From positions 3,720,001 through 3,784,000 of the forward strand of contig NZ_CP163512.1 of NCBI RefSeq assembly GCF_041075285.1: a stretch of DNA of 64,000 bases, read 5' to 3'. The translations under genes were made by a program, and so were the position numbers. The stretch comes from Providencia rettgeri. GTDB lineage: Bacteria; Pseudomonadota; Gammaproteobacteria; Enterobacterales; Enterobacteriaceae. The notes below the pieces were generated by a model. That model saw only the letters and a program-made list of their open reading frames with translations. It made no database searches and was not told the origin of the DNA. This document shows, in pieces, positions 25,174 to 34,253 of this stretch (positions are counted from its first letter, which is position 1; every line of letters starts with the position of its first letter).

Positions 25174-25278
25174 TCAAACCGCAGCGTTGTTGTCTACGTT
25201 CAGTCACCTTAGTCATAGACTTATGTATGCTCCTAAGGATGCCTTCACTTGACGCCTAGCTGCAATTTGAACTATTTA
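25174..25278. repeat. 105-bp intergenic repeat, copy 2
   Basis: Same length as copy 1 with only a few differences, for example CATAGACTT for CACATACTT and CTAAGGATG for CTAAGAATG. The two copies are separated by 37 bp and lie between yaiL and the convergent pseudouridine synthase gene. Confidence 0.8.
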
Positions 25279-25293
25279 CCTATTTATAGGTTA

Positions 25294-25992
25294 TTAAAAT
25301 GGGCTGTTATGAGTGATATGGAGTCGTTTGCGGCTAATGGGATGCGTAAATTGCAGCTCGCTTGCGTGTAACATCAACCGCGGTATGTTTTCTGTGCCAG
25401 ATAGCCGTTGACCTCCGTATAAATCACAGCCCAAAATGGGATGCCCCAAATATTGGCAATGAATACGTAGCTGGTGGGTGCGACCCGTTTCAGGGGTGAG
25501 CTGTACTCGAGTGAGTGGAATGATGGCGTTTCCCTTTAATGCCTGTTGAAAGCGCTCAATAACCAAATAACGAGAACGCGCGGGTTTTCCATTGACTTCG
25601 CAAATAGACATCACCGGAAATAGCGCTGGGTCTTTTGCAATCGGTGCATCAATTATTCCTTCATTTTCACTCAGGTGTCCACACAGTAGGGCTTGATAGG
25701 TTTTTGTCACAGTGCGTTGGCTAAACTGTTGGCAAAGCGCAGCATTGGTGGCTTTATTGAGCGCAATAATCATCAGTCCAGACGTCCCAAAATCTAAGCG
25801 ATGGACAAGGGTACAACTTGGAAATAGCTTTACGAGTCGATGATGTACAGAATCCAAATTCTGAGGATTTTTCCCTGAAAGGCTGAGCAACCCCGAAGGC
25901 TTATTGATAATCAATAAATGTTCGTCTTGATGAAGGATATCAATCCGCTCATGGCAAGGCGGGGCAATAAAGGTATCAATAATTGTAGACAT
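25294..25992 (-). CDS. RluA-family RNA pseudouridine synthase
   Basis: 232 residues with the RluA-family motifs: INKPSGLLSLSG near the N-terminus, the catalytic Asp in VHRLDFGTSGLMIIALNKA near residue 67, KTYQALLCGHL, and TGRTHQLRIHCQYLGHPILG. No S4 domain precedes the catalytic part, and the length is like RluA (about 219 residues) rather than RluC or RluD. It would convert uridine to pseudouridine in 23S rRNA and/or tRNA. I leave the symbol open because several short RluA paralogues exist. Confidence 0.9.
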   Translation of the reverse strand: MSTIIDTFIAPPCHERIDILHQDEHLLIINKPSGLLSLSGKNPQNLDSVHHRLVKLFPSCTLVHRLDFGTSGLMIIALNKATNAALCQQFSQRTVTKTYQALLCGHLSENEGIIDAPIAKDPALFPVMSICEVNGKPARSRYLVIERFQQALKGNAIIPLTRVQLTPETGRTHQLRIHCQYLGHPILGCDLYGGQRLSGTENIPRLMLHASELQFTHPISRKRLHITHNSPF

Positions 25993-26172
25993 CGCGCTCT
26001 CTGAATGAAGAATGACGGCGAATAATAACCAATTTATCGTTATTAGTCCCCGTTACATTGTACGAAATTGGTCATCATGCTGAAAACCAAAGACATGGTT
26101 TGAGCTGGCATTGTGCTTTATACTGCGTCAGAGAAACTGAGTTCATCAACGATTAATTAGGTGGTAATGGCA

Positions 26173-26658
26173 ATGAAAGGAACAATCACAACGTGGTTTG
26201 AAGATAAAGGCTTTGGATTTATCAAAGATGAGAATGGTGATAACCGTTATTTTCATGTGATTAAGGTTGCTAATCCTGAACTGATCAAAAAAGGTGCTGA
26301 AATCACCTTTGAACCCACAACCAATAATAAAGGTTTATCTGCTTATGCGGTTAAGGTGATCCCGGAAAGCAAATATATTTATATTGCTGGTGAGCGTTTG
26401 AAACTTACTTCAATTAAATCTTTTCTTGTTTTTAGTGAAGATGTTCCGGCAGATGCAGGTATTGATAAAGCTAATACGGTGTTATCAGTCGGTGCACTGA
26501 TGAGCAATATTCGCCCAAAAACAGAAACTAAACCGGGTGATATGCGCTCACTGAAAAAATTAGCAATTACCACACTACATGGCACGACTTTGACGTTTTC
26601 TGAAGATGAAATTGATATTGAAGAAACGGTGAAGCGCCTGAAACCATATAAAAAATAG
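26173..26658 (+). CDS. Cold-shock-domain protein with C-terminal extension
   Basis: 161 residues from the ATG at 26173, which has AGGTGG eight bases upstream; in-frame GTG and ATG codons at 26161 and 26167 are too close to that site. Residues 1-65 form a cold-shock domain (KGTITTWFEDKGFGFIKDEN, with the RNP1-like KGFGFI; the second motif reads NRYFHVIKV rather than VFVHF). The C-terminal ~90 residues are of no recognised family. Probably an RNA-binding protein, outside the small CspA group. Confidence 0.82.
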   Translation: MKGTITTWFEDKGFGFIKDENGDNRYFHVIKVANPELIKKGAEITFEPTTNNKGLSAYAVKVIPESKYIYIAGERLKLTSIKSFLVFSEDVPADAGIDKANTVLSVGALMSNIRPKTETKPGDMRSLKKLAITTLHGTTLTFSEDEIDIEETVKRLKPYKK

Positions 26659-26689
26659 CTTTCAAAGATGTCCGCAATGTCATGACTAG

Positions 26690-26713
26690 AGCGCCATTTT
26701 TATATGGCGCTTT
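26690..26713 (+). terminator. Terminator of the cold-shock-domain gene
   Basis: AGCGCCAT (26690-26697) pairs with ATGGCGCT (26704-26711), 32 bp past the stop, followed by only a short T run. Confidence 0.6.
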
Positions 26714-27439
26714 CAGTTAGATGATTTCATAAACCTTTTCTTCGGCTTGGTTAGTATAATATCATTTGTTTTTCTAAGTAAATCTACTTAGTATTGATGT
26801 TGTGTTTTAAAGCAGTTGATTCCCTTTTTCGTTTTAACAGGCCATTAGCCCAAATATCAATAATGAATATAAGCTTATCAATACTCGTAATACTAGTAAT
26901 TTGAAAAACATAACTAAAACCGACTGATTATCGCATTTTTCCTTGCTTTCTAACTGTTATATTGAGGTGGGACGTTATTTTTTTAGAGATAAGTATTGGC
27001 TTGGTTATTATTTATTATCAATAAAACTAAAACCAGCCATATTTTTGGTTTATTATTTTACCCATATTATGGGTTTATATTATTGGATTTTATGTACTTT
27101 GTTTCAATTTGTAATTCATTGTAACCTTGTGTGTTTTTAACCTCATAGGTGTAATCTAGCTCTGGGAATTATTCTCAATAATATTCTCCATAAATTAAAA
27201 TAGAGTAATAGTACTTAATTGATATATTTATCATGCGCTTAATTATTCTTTCCTTAAATAATATACCCGAAAAATGCGTATATTAATAAGTTAAAGTGAT
27301 CGATATTTAATGTTTGATAGCTGGTGGCTATCAAAAAAAGCGTTTCGATCGATATAAACGTTTTTACTCTTATTTTAATGTATTTATTATTAATAAAAAT
27401 TAAATTTTTAATTAATTATTTTATATTGGAGTGTGGTTA
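26714..27439. promoter_or_regulatory. Long AT-rich leader of the ecp locus
   Basis: A 726-bp gap with no convincing gene; a 65-codon frame at 26943 is hydrophobic AT-rich noise. Near its end are two hairpins: TTTGATAGC/GCTATCAAA (27313-27335, followed by AAAAAA) and CGTTT/AAACG (27341-27360, followed by TTTTT). The second has a terminator-like form 80 bp before the regulator start. This resembles the long silenced leader regions of fimbrial loci. Confidence 0.45.
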
Positions 27440-27760
27440 ATGAAATCTAATATAATTAGTGCTCATGTTGGTATTTTCTTAAGGCGAGCCCGTAAAGAAA
27501 AAAACATGACAGGAAAACAGATGGCTAAATTAATGAATATTAGTCAGCAACAAATCTCGCGGTATGAAACAGGCACCACATCAATTACATTAGATCAACT
27601 AGAACAATTCTTGAGAATACTTGATAAAAGATGGATTGATGTACTTCGGTTTCTCGAAAATGAATCAGTAATTGGAATAAAAACAGATCGAAACGAGAGT
27701 AAAAATAAATACCTTTCATGGAAAGGCTATTCTACAAAAAACTTCATAAATAACATCTAG
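27440..27760 (+). CDS. XRE-family regulator, MrpJ-like, of the ecp operon
   Basis: 106 residues from the ATG at 27440 with GGAG eight bases upstream. A single Cro/C1-type helix-turn-helix covers residues 9-62: FLRRARKEKNMTGKQMAKLM, NISQQQISRYETGTTSIT. The QQQISRYE motif is characteristic of MrpJ-type fimbria-linked regulators of Proteus and Providencia, which activate fimbriae and repress motility. In E. coli this position holds the unrelated LuxR-type EcpR. A hairpin (27782-27804) separates it from ecpA. Confidence 0.85.
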   Translation: MKSNIISAHVGIFLRRARKEKNMTGKQMAKLMNISQQQISRYETGTTSITLDQLEQFLRILDKRWIDVLRFLENESVIGIKTDRNESKNKYLSWKGYSTKNFINNI

Positions 27761-27781
27761 TCAACTCAACTAGCCTAATGA

Positions 27782-27804
27782 AATAATCAGATAAGCTGAT
27801 TATT
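27782..27804 (+). terminator. Hairpin between the regulator and ecpA
   Basis: AATAATCAG pairs with CTGATTATT across a 5-nt loop, followed by TTGTTGATT. A weak terminator or attenuator that would let ecpA be expressed separately. Confidence 0.5.
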
Positions 27805-27896
27805 TTGTTGATTATATTTTATAAAAAGCACGGTTAAAAGTGTTTTTTATACTATGTAATTATTTTTTGATATAAATTTAAATTAGAGAGAATAAT

Positions 27897-28505
27897 ATGT
27901 TAAATAAAAAAATGGCATCTGTTTTGCTATCAACAATTATTGCTGCTTCTTTTGCAACCGCTGCTAATGCTGATACACGTACTGCTCAAGCGACGGCGAC
28001 TTGGCAAGCAACAGCAATTAAAGATACAACTAGTATGTTAGTTGTAACTCCATTAAGAAGTTTAACGTTTAATTATGCAGAAGGCCAAAAAAGTTTTAAC
28101 CAGCAAAATGGCGCTTTCGATATTGCTATTCAAGGGCAAGCTGGAGCAACAGACTTTAAATTAGCATCAAAAATTATTGCTAACACATTAACAAGAACTA
28201 CTGACGATTCTAAATTAACCGTTGGTGTTAAATGGAATGGCGAAGACTTAAATAAAAACACAGAGTTAGTTTTAATTGATACATCTAAAGGTTTAACTTC
28301 TGGTTTAGATAACTTAGCTGCTGACGGTATTTATAATGGTTCTGAGCGCGCAACAGACCGTGGTGAATTCACCTTTGTTATTGCAAGTGCAGAAGCGGCT
28401 GGCGCTGCAACAGACTTTAAAGCACTGACAGATGGTACATGGGATGGTGATGTGAAAGTTCAATTTACCGCTACTTGGGACGGTACTTTTACTCCAGCGC
28501 CTTAA
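27897..28505 (+). CDS. ecpA: Common pilus major subunit EcpA
   Basis: 202 residues. A signal peptide (LLSTIIAASFATAANA) is followed by a mature region colinear with E. coli EcpA: QATATWQATAIKDTTSMLVV, TPLRSLTFNYAEGQKSFN, FDIAIQGQAGATDFKLASK and a C-terminal WDGDVKVQFTATWDG. It is the alpha-clade pilin that forms the fibre by donor-strand exchange. GAGAG precedes the ATG. A strong hairpin with a T run follows the stop, in line with production in excess of the downstream assembly proteins. Confidence 0.93.
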   Translation: MLNKKMASVLLSTIIAASFATAANADTRTAQATATWQATAIKDTTSMLVVTPLRSLTFNYAEGQKSFNQQNGAFDIAIQGQAGATDFKLASKIIANTLTRTTDDSKLTVGVKWNGEDLNKNTELVLIDTSKGLTSGLDNLAADGIYNGSERATDRGEFTFVIASAEAAGAATDFKALTDGTWDGDVKVQFTATWDGTFTPAP

Positions 28506-28533
28506 TTATACCTTTATTAGATAATTGAATCTT

Positions 28534-28583
28534 ACGATAAAGATACTATAGGGAAATAATATCTTTATCGTTATTCTTTTTTT
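28534..28583 (+). terminator. Attenuating terminator after ecpA
   Basis: ACGATAAAGATA (28534-28545) pairs with TATCTTTATCGT (28560-28571), and a run of seven T lies at 28577-28583, just before ecpB. Partial readthrough would give many pilin mRNAs per assembly mRNA. Confidence 0.8.
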
Positions 28584-28591
28584 AGAAATTT

Positions 28592-29281
28592 ATGATTATG
28601 AAGAAAATAACATTAGCGTTAATTTTATTATCATTGCTTCCATTAAAAAATAGCTTCGCTGTTAATGTCGGAAACATTACTGAGATAATGTCATCCGATG
28701 AAAATACGATAGCGAAAGAAATTGAAAATACAGTCAATACGGCAAGATTGGTCAATTTAACAATTGAAAAAATAGATTCCCCACTTGAGAATGGAAAGGT
28801 TATTCCAGTTATTGACCCTAATGAAATATTATCAACACCTGCTAATTTAATTCTTCCAGGCAAAGCGAAAGATGTCTTTAAAATTATTTATCAAGGCCCA
28901 AAGGACGACAAAGAGCGTTATTACCGTTTAAACTGGAAAGATGACCCTATCGGTGAAAGTGGTGTGACACAAAGTTCAAAATCAGCATCAGCGACGACAT
29001 CGGCAACAATTAGTACGATTTTGGTTGTCGCCCCAAGAATTGAAAATTTTAATTACCAATATATAAACTCACAAGTTGCGAATATTGGTAATAGTTCTTT
29101 TAGGGTTGTGGCTTCAGGACCCTGTTTAGCAGAAAAACAAAAATACGCAGTGGATGGAATATGCCGTGAACGGTATTACCTCATGCCACATTTAGCCGTT
29201 AAATTGCAATTTGTCGATCTCTCAAATAAAAAATCTAGCGTAGGTATTTGGCACAAAGGAGAGTTCATTGTTGTCAAATAA
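28592..29281 (+). CDS. ecpB: Periplasmic pilus chaperone EcpB
   Basis: 229 residues (227 from the second ATG at 28598) with a signal peptide LALILLSLLPLKNSFA. The mature part follows E. coli EcpB: VNVGNITEIMSSDENTIAKE, LVNLTIEKIDSPLENGKVI, PANLILPGKAKDVFKIIYQG and PKDDKERYYRLNW. It is an alternate-chaperone-family protein that stabilises EcpA subunits before they reach the usher. The stop at 29281 is 19 bp before ecpC. Confidence 0.92.
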   Translation: MIMKKITLALILLSLLPLKNSFAVNVGNITEIMSSDENTIAKEIENTVNTARLVNLTIEKIDSPLENGKVIPVIDPNEILSTPANLILPGKAKDVFKIIYQGPKDDKERYYRLNWKDDPIGESGVTQSSKSASATTSATISTILVVAPRIENFNYQYINSQVANIGNSSFRVVASGPCLAEKQKYAVDGICRERYYLMPHLAVKLQFVDLSNKKSSVGIWHKGEFIVVK

Positions 29282-29300
29282 TGAAGAATGGACTTAAATC

Positions 29301-31796
29301 ATGCGTAAGAGTGCTATTGCTTTATCAATATTAAGTATTATCTTTTCGAATTCGATTAATGCTGATGAAATGAAAAGTATTAAGATTGGTGGATACATTA
29401 TTCCTCCTGCATTTGTGAATGCTTTGGAGGAAGGAATGTCTGTGCCTGTTTTTTTACGGCTGAATGATGATACTAAAAAAAATCAGAGTGAAAGCAAAAT
29501 TGCGGATGCAGTTATCGTCATTGATCAGGATAAAATTAAATTATCAAGTCTTCATCTCATTGATACAGATCAGGGGGCGAAACTTAATAATCTATTAGTT
29601 GAAAAACTTGAAAGTAAGAAAAATGCTATTTTTAATGAAAGTAATAGCATTTTGATTGATAACAATGCCGTTCTTCAATTAAATATCTCTTCATTCAACC
29701 TATCACTAGATGTTGATAAAGCCGCTTTTGCCCCAAAAGAGCATGCGCGACAATCTGTTTTAGGAAACTCATCCGTTAATTCACTTTCAGCGGTCGCTAA
29801 TTATGATTTAGGGGTATTTCAGAGCCGAGTCAAAGACGCGAAAGATTCATCAAGCAGTTATTTTAATTTAGATACCTTATTTGCTGCCGCAGAACATCAT
29901 TTTAACGTGAATGCATCTGCTTATAGTATTGGAAAATCGAATTCGAACGTTGAGCTTTATCGCGCAATGTATGAGCATGATTTTAATGGATTCCGTTTTG
30001 CTCTCGGCTTAATGAGCACATGGAATTTACAATCTATTGCCAGTTTGACGGCACTGAGTAGTAGTAAAATTTATGCTGCCTCCATTGGGAATAATTCATC
30101 CAGTATGGTGGTGAATAAACAGCAGTCACTAACACCCATTTATGCTTTTTTAAATAGTCCAGGTGAAGTGCGTATATACCGCCAAGGTAAATTATTAAAT
30201 ATCCAAAATTTCCCTATGGGTAATTTTGAAGTTGATACCAGTGTTCTGCCTTATGGTATTTATGAAGTGACTATCGAAACTGTTGTTGATGGGAAAGTTG
30301 TCACCACTCAGCACCAAACAATTAATAAATCCTTCGGTGCGATAACGGGAAATTACGATAAACTCAATTGGGAAATTTATGGTGGTTATATTGATTTTGA
30401 TAAACGCCATTATGTGAGAGGTGAAGATTCACATAGTCAAACCCCTGAAAAAAGCTATTTAGCGGGTGTTTCTTTTGCGTATAACTTCCCTGTGCTATCA
30501 GGTGTTCGTTTTCAAATGTCTAATTATGGATTTGATAAGTTTGTTGTACAAGAAACGAGTGTTAATGCCACTTTAAATAACTATATTTCAGTATCTTGGC
30601 AGGGCATGTTAGAGAATCATGGCAGCCATCGCAACATTGCGACGATTTCGGTCAATATTCCTGAAGGTTACGGTTCTTTATGGGCTTCTAAAGAAAAGAC
30701 GGTGGTAAAGGGGGATTTACCGCTTTATGATGCTGATAGCTATTCTTACGGTGGCACAATTAATTTTGATAAAATTATTGATAGAACGGGCTCATTTACT
30801 ATCAGTAATACCAAAGACCGACGTGTCGGCAGTGATTCAATTAACTATGAATATGCCAATACATTATTCTCTGGTCGTTATGGAACCGTAGGTTTAAGGG
30901 CGGGTGTGCAACGTTACCATTATGATAATCAAAACAGCACCAACGAAAAATATGTAAATCTCGATTTCTCTTTACCACTTTCTACTTGGTTAAGCACAGG
31001 CGTTTCTTCAACAAACGGTAACGTGAAAGCCAATATTTACGCGAATAAGAATTTTGAAAACTCAGTGATCACTAACGCAGGTGTTTCTGTTTCAAAATTG
31101 GTTCGTGATAAAGATAATGGTGAGTCGGATTTTTCAACTCTGGCTTATGCATCTTACGATACAAAATATAATTCCGGTACTGTAACGATTAACAGACCAG
31201 ATAATAACCGCCTCAATGGTAATTTAACTTCTCGCGGTTCAGTGGCCTATAGCAACGGCATGATCACACCAAGCGGACAGCAAGGTAAGTCCGGTGTAAT
31301 TATTCATTCTGATATTAAAGGTAGCGGCAGTATGGTCGCTAAAGTGAATGGTCAAAATTACCCAATCAGTGGGAAAAATACCTTTATTCCATTGTCTCCT
31401 TATTCTGATTACGACATTCAATTAATGAATGATGGTAAATCAAAAGACAGTTTTGATATTGTCTCTGGTCGAAATAAATCCGTTACGTTATATCCAGGAA
31501 ATATTGCTCTTTATCAGCCTGAAGTTAGGCAATTAGTAACCGTATTTGGTCGTCTGAAATCCCCGAAGGGCGAATATATAAAATATGCCTCTATTAGAAA
31601 CCATATCGGTCGAACAAAAACAGATCAAAATGGTGAGTTTTCCATGGACGTTGATGTCCGATACCCAGTGATATCGTTATTACAAGACGACCAACAGACT
31701 ATTTGCGAAGCAGACTTAAACCTACAAGATGCACGCGGTGCATTATGGGTTGGTGAGGTGACCTGTGAACCTCAAGAAGCATTTGCAAAACGTTAA
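29301..31796 (+). CDS. ecpC: Outer-membrane usher EcpC
   Basis: 831 residues, close to the 841 of E. coli EcpC. It has a signal peptide (AIALSILSIIFSNSINA), an N-terminal domain beginning KIGGYIIPPAFVNALEEG, a long beta-rich barrel, the usher plug region (YAFLNSPGEVRIYRQGKLLN) and a C-terminal carboxypeptidase-like domain (RLKSPKGEYIKYASI). It assembles and exports the Ecp fibre. It belongs to the alpha/CS1-type ushers, distinct from the gamma-type usher at 37263. Confidence 0.92.
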   Translation: MRKSAIALSILSIIFSNSINADEMKSIKIGGYIIPPAFVNALEEGMSVPVFLRLNDDTKKNQSESKIADAVIVIDQDKIKLSSLHLIDTDQGAKLNNLLVEKLESKKNAIFNESNSILIDNNAVLQLNISSFNLSLDVDKAAFAPKEHARQSVLGNSSVNSLSAVANYDLGVFQSRVKDAKDSSSSYFNLDTLFAAAEHHFNVNASAYSIGKSNSNVELYRAMYEHDFNGFRFALGLMSTWNLQSIASLTALSSSKIYAASIGNNSSSMVVNKQQSLTPIYAFLNSPGEVRIYRQGKLLNIQNFPMGNFEVDTSVLPYGIYEVTIETVVDGKVVTTQHQTINKSFGAITGNYDKLNWEIYGGYIDFDKRHYVRGEDSHSQTPEKSYLAGVSFAYNFPVLSGVRFQMSNYGFDKFVVQETSVNATLNNYISVSWQGMLENHGSHRNIATISVNIPEGYGSLWASKEKTVVKGDLPLYDADSYSYGGTINFDKIIDRTGSFTISNTKDRRVGSDSINYEYANTLFSGRYGTVGLRAGVQRYHYDNQNSTNEKYVNLDFSLPLSTWLSTGVSSTNGNVKANIYANKNFENSVITNAGVSVSKLVRDKDNGESDFSTLAYASYDTKYNSGTVTINRPDNNRLNGNLTSRGSVAYSNGMITPSGQQGKSGVIIHSDIKGSGSMVAKVNGQNYPISGKNTFIPLSPYSDYDIQLMNDGKSKDSFDIVSGRNKSVTLYPGNIALYQPEVRQLVTVFGRLKSPKGEYIKYASIRNHIGRTKTDQNGEFSMDVDVRYPVISLLQDDQQTICEADLNLQDARGALWVGEVTCEPQEAFAKR

Positions 31797-31821
31797 TTAT
31801 CTCTTTAAAGGTTTATTTAAT

Positions 31822-33438
31822 ATGCGATTACTATCAATAATAGCGCTATTTTTTTCATGGGCTGTTCTAGCGCCGAATTCTTTTGCGGCAACCGCACCAC
31901 TGCAAGAATATGTCATTGTTGAAAACCAAGTTGATAATGAATTCTTTATTGTTGCAAATAGGGTTGACCCACGTTTCTCTGGTTCCAATGTTTTCACAAA
32001 ATATCAGCGTAATAGCCAGTTAAGTTTAGGTTATATGGGGTATACCGGAACGCCTTTTAGTTCGGCTTATAATATTGGCGATATTTGGTTAGAGAATTCC
32101 CCAGTCAGCCAACCTTTTATTGGAAACCGTTGTATGACAAACAACCGAAATTGCCCAGCAACATCTTATTGGTCTGCTCAGCAATTACGGGAAAATGGCG
32201 CGTATAAAATACAACAAACGGGTACGCCAGGTGAGTCTGGGTATTCAAGACCCATTTTTTCAGAGGCGTTTTATCGATGGTTGGCAGAAATACCACCGGG
32301 AACAGAATATACCTTTGATTTAAGAACATGTACGAGTCGTGATGATTATGATCTTAGCAATGCGACCTGTATGACCAGTGGAGGGCGAACAAGTACGCAG
32401 CAACATTACATTCCAACTAATAAAAAGGGGAACATTATTCTGAAAGGCACAGGAGCCTTACAAGAGGTTTTCGTGGACAGTAATGGTAATCCAACGGTTG
32501 GGCTTGGCTCTAATTTTTGTTCTACGGGTATTGTTGGGAGTGATTCTGGCGTAATTTGCAAATTGGTTGAGTTAGAAACTAAAGGTTCATCAATTAGCGG
32601 GACGTTTACTGTCCGTATGTATATTGATAGTGCAAAATTAGGTTTAGCAAGAGCTCCGAGCGCAGCATCGATAAAATATAAAGGAACCAATAGTACACGC
32701 TGGACAAATTGGTCTTCAACAACAAATATGTCTGAGATCTTTAATAATGGTTCACAGAATATTGAGGTTTTTCTCTCCAATACTTATTTAAAATCGATTG
32801 TTGATGCTTCGCCAAATTCCACCGTTACATTGGCAGACAGTGTTTATACGTTTGGCTTTCAATCTCCGCTTCCTCAGTCTGGCTTTTATGAGTTTACGCC
32901 TTCTAACTACCTAATTATTAAACCAAGAGATTATGGAATTAGCATTATTCCTGCGGATTTTAATCCAAATCAATCGAAAACGGGGAAGGTTGGTAGTGAA
33001 GAGCCACCAATAGAATTTAATTATATAGTGACCACTAGCGGACCAAGACAGGCTGATTCTATCACGGCGAAAGTTGAAGGACCTCAAACAACATTAAAAG
33101 GTCAGTCGTATTGCTTGTTTACGTCAAACGATAACAAATTGAATGTGCCTTTTTCTGCTTATTTGTCATTTAAAAATGCGAGTGGGATAAAGGAGTCATA
33201 CCGAGCAAGTTGTGATAACAATGAAATTTCATTGAAAAATGCATTATGGATGGAAACACCATGGGATAGGCCAAATGAAGATCTCGGTTCCTTTTATCGC
33301 ACTAATTTAGACTTATCATTTCCAATGAATGATGCAAATTCATTTTTTACATTAGACGGCATTGATTGGCTAGGTACAGTCTCGGCAAGAGGAACAATCA
33401 CGGTTAAAGCCATTTGGACGGGGCCTGATATTCAGTAA
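31822..33438 (+). CDS. ecpD: Pilus tip adhesin EcpD
   Basis: 538 residues from the ATG at 31822, which starts a normal signal peptide (LLSIIALFFSWAVLAPNSFA); a frame open from 31765 would add residues inside the end of ecpC. E. coli EcpD has 547 residues. The mature protein is Ser/Thr/Asn-rich and beta-strand-like, with Cys pairs (for example near TCTSRDDYDLSNATC) expected of a two-domain periplasm-exported adhesin. It caps the fibre and may polymerise itself. A hairpin separates it from ecpE. Confidence 0.88.
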   Translation: MRLLSIIALFFSWAVLAPNSFAATAPLQEYVIVENQVDNEFFIVANRVDPRFSGSNVFTKYQRNSQLSLGYMGYTGTPFSSAYNIGDIWLENSPVSQPFIGNRCMTNNRNCPATSYWSAQQLRENGAYKIQQTGTPGESGYSRPIFSEAFYRWLAEIPPGTEYTFDLRTCTSRDDYDLSNATCMTSGGRTSTQQHYIPTNKKGNIILKGTGALQEVFVDSNGNPTVGLGSNFCSTGIVGSDSGVICKLVELETKGSSISGTFTVRMYIDSAKLGLARAPSAASIKYKGTNSTRWTNWSSTTNMSEIFNNGSQNIEVFLSNTYLKSIVDASPNSTVTLADSVYTFGFQSPLPQSGFYEFTPSNYLIIKPRDYGISIIPADFNPNQSKTGKVGSEEPPIEFNYIVTTSGPRQADSITAKVEGPQTTLKGQSYCLFTSNDNKLNVPFSAYLSFKNASGIKESYRASCDNNEISLKNALWMETPWDRPNEDLGSFYRTNLDLSFPMNDANSFFTLDGIDWLGTVSARGTITVKAIWTGPDIQ

Positions 33439-33457
33439 ATTTAATGGTTATCTATGG

Positions 33458-33486
33458 CTACTTGTAAAAACGCAAGTAGTCTTTTT
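33458..33486 (+). terminator. Intra-operon hairpin between ecpD and ecpE
   Basis: CTACTTG (33458-33464) pairs with CAAGTAG (33473-33479), followed by TCTTTTT. It is positioned to lower ecpE expression relative to ecpABCD. Confidence 0.65.
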
Positions 33487-33529
33487 ATTAAAGCCAATTT
33501 GCCATTCAATTCAATATCGGATTTTTATT

Positions 33530-34207
33530 ATGAACCCTTTTCTTTTACTTAAAATCCTATTCTTGATTGTAGTGTCTTCGTTATACAACAATGCGTTTGC
33601 GTTATATATCAATTCAGATATATCTTCGATGGAATCGGGCCAAGAGTTTTTTTCTAAGCCATACGTTAATGATACGAAAAAGACGAATTTATACAATTTT
33701 AGTGCTTATAAAATTGATAAACCGGGTAGTCAAGAGCAGGGGGCACCGATACTCAATGGTGAAATTATCTTTACACCATTGAAGAAAATTTTATTACCGG
33801 GAGAACAAGAGTTTTTTAAGATTTTTTATCGGGGACAAACAGATGAAACCGAGCGTTATTACAAGATTATTATTAGTGAGACGCCTTTGGATATGCGTAA
33901 TGATGATGTTCAAAAGAAAATACCGTTATTTTATCCAACAGTTAGTCTTGAAACATACTTTGTCGTAAGACCCCAAAAACCTAATTTTAAATATGAGATT
34001 AATCCAAATAAAGGGATATTGAAGAATACAGGTAATACCTACTTTAGAGTGCTATTGCATGAAAGCTGTGATGCGGATGATGACTCAGAGCCTTACGTCT
34101 TTTATTTATTACCTGATCAAGAGTTTAAAGATGCGCGCTTAAAGAAAAAAAGTCGAAAATATATTGTAATTTTTGATAAGTACTATTCAGTTGGGAATTG
34201 TGAATAG
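33530..34207 (+). CDS. ecpE: Second periplasmic chaperone EcpE
   Basis: 225 residues with a signal peptide (LLKILFLIVVSSLYNNAFA) and the same alternate-chaperone fold as EcpB: PILNGEIIFTPLKKILLPGE, EFFKIFYRGQTDETERYYKI and TYFVVRPQKPNFKYE. Shared motifs such as ERYY with EcpB are clear. It probably serves the EcpD adhesin. It is the last gene of the ecp locus and ends facing the second fimbrial operon. Confidence 0.88.
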   Translation: MNPFLLLKILFLIVVSSLYNNAFALYINSDISSMESGQEFFSKPYVNDTKKTNLYNFSAYKIDKPGSQEQGAPILNGEIIFTPLKKILLPGEQEFFKIFYRGQTDETERYYKIIISETPLDMRNDDVQKKIPLFYPTVSLETYFVVRPQKPNFKYEINPNKGILKNTGNTYFRVLLHESCDADDDSEPYVFYLLPDQEFKDARLKKKSRKYIVIFDKYYSVGNCE

Positions 34208-34213
34208 GCAATT

Positions 34214-34248
34214 AGAAAGAGGCTTTTATCAACGAAAAACCTCTTTCT
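34214..34248. terminator. Shared terminator between the two fimbrial operons
   Basis: AGAAAGAGG (34214-34222) pairs with CCTCTTTCT (34240-34248) between the convergent stops of ecpE and the minus-strand adhesin gene. Confidence 0.7.
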
Positions 34249-34253
34249 TATGA

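Noticed and set aside
25032..25278. Ends of an insertion sequence.
   Set aside because: The repeats are direct, not inverted, the space between them is 37 bp, and there is no transposase.
26943..27140. A 65-residue hydrophobic small protein in the ecp leader region.
   Set aside because: Very AT-rich, poor ribosome binding site and low-complexity aromatic content typical of chance frames in such DNA.
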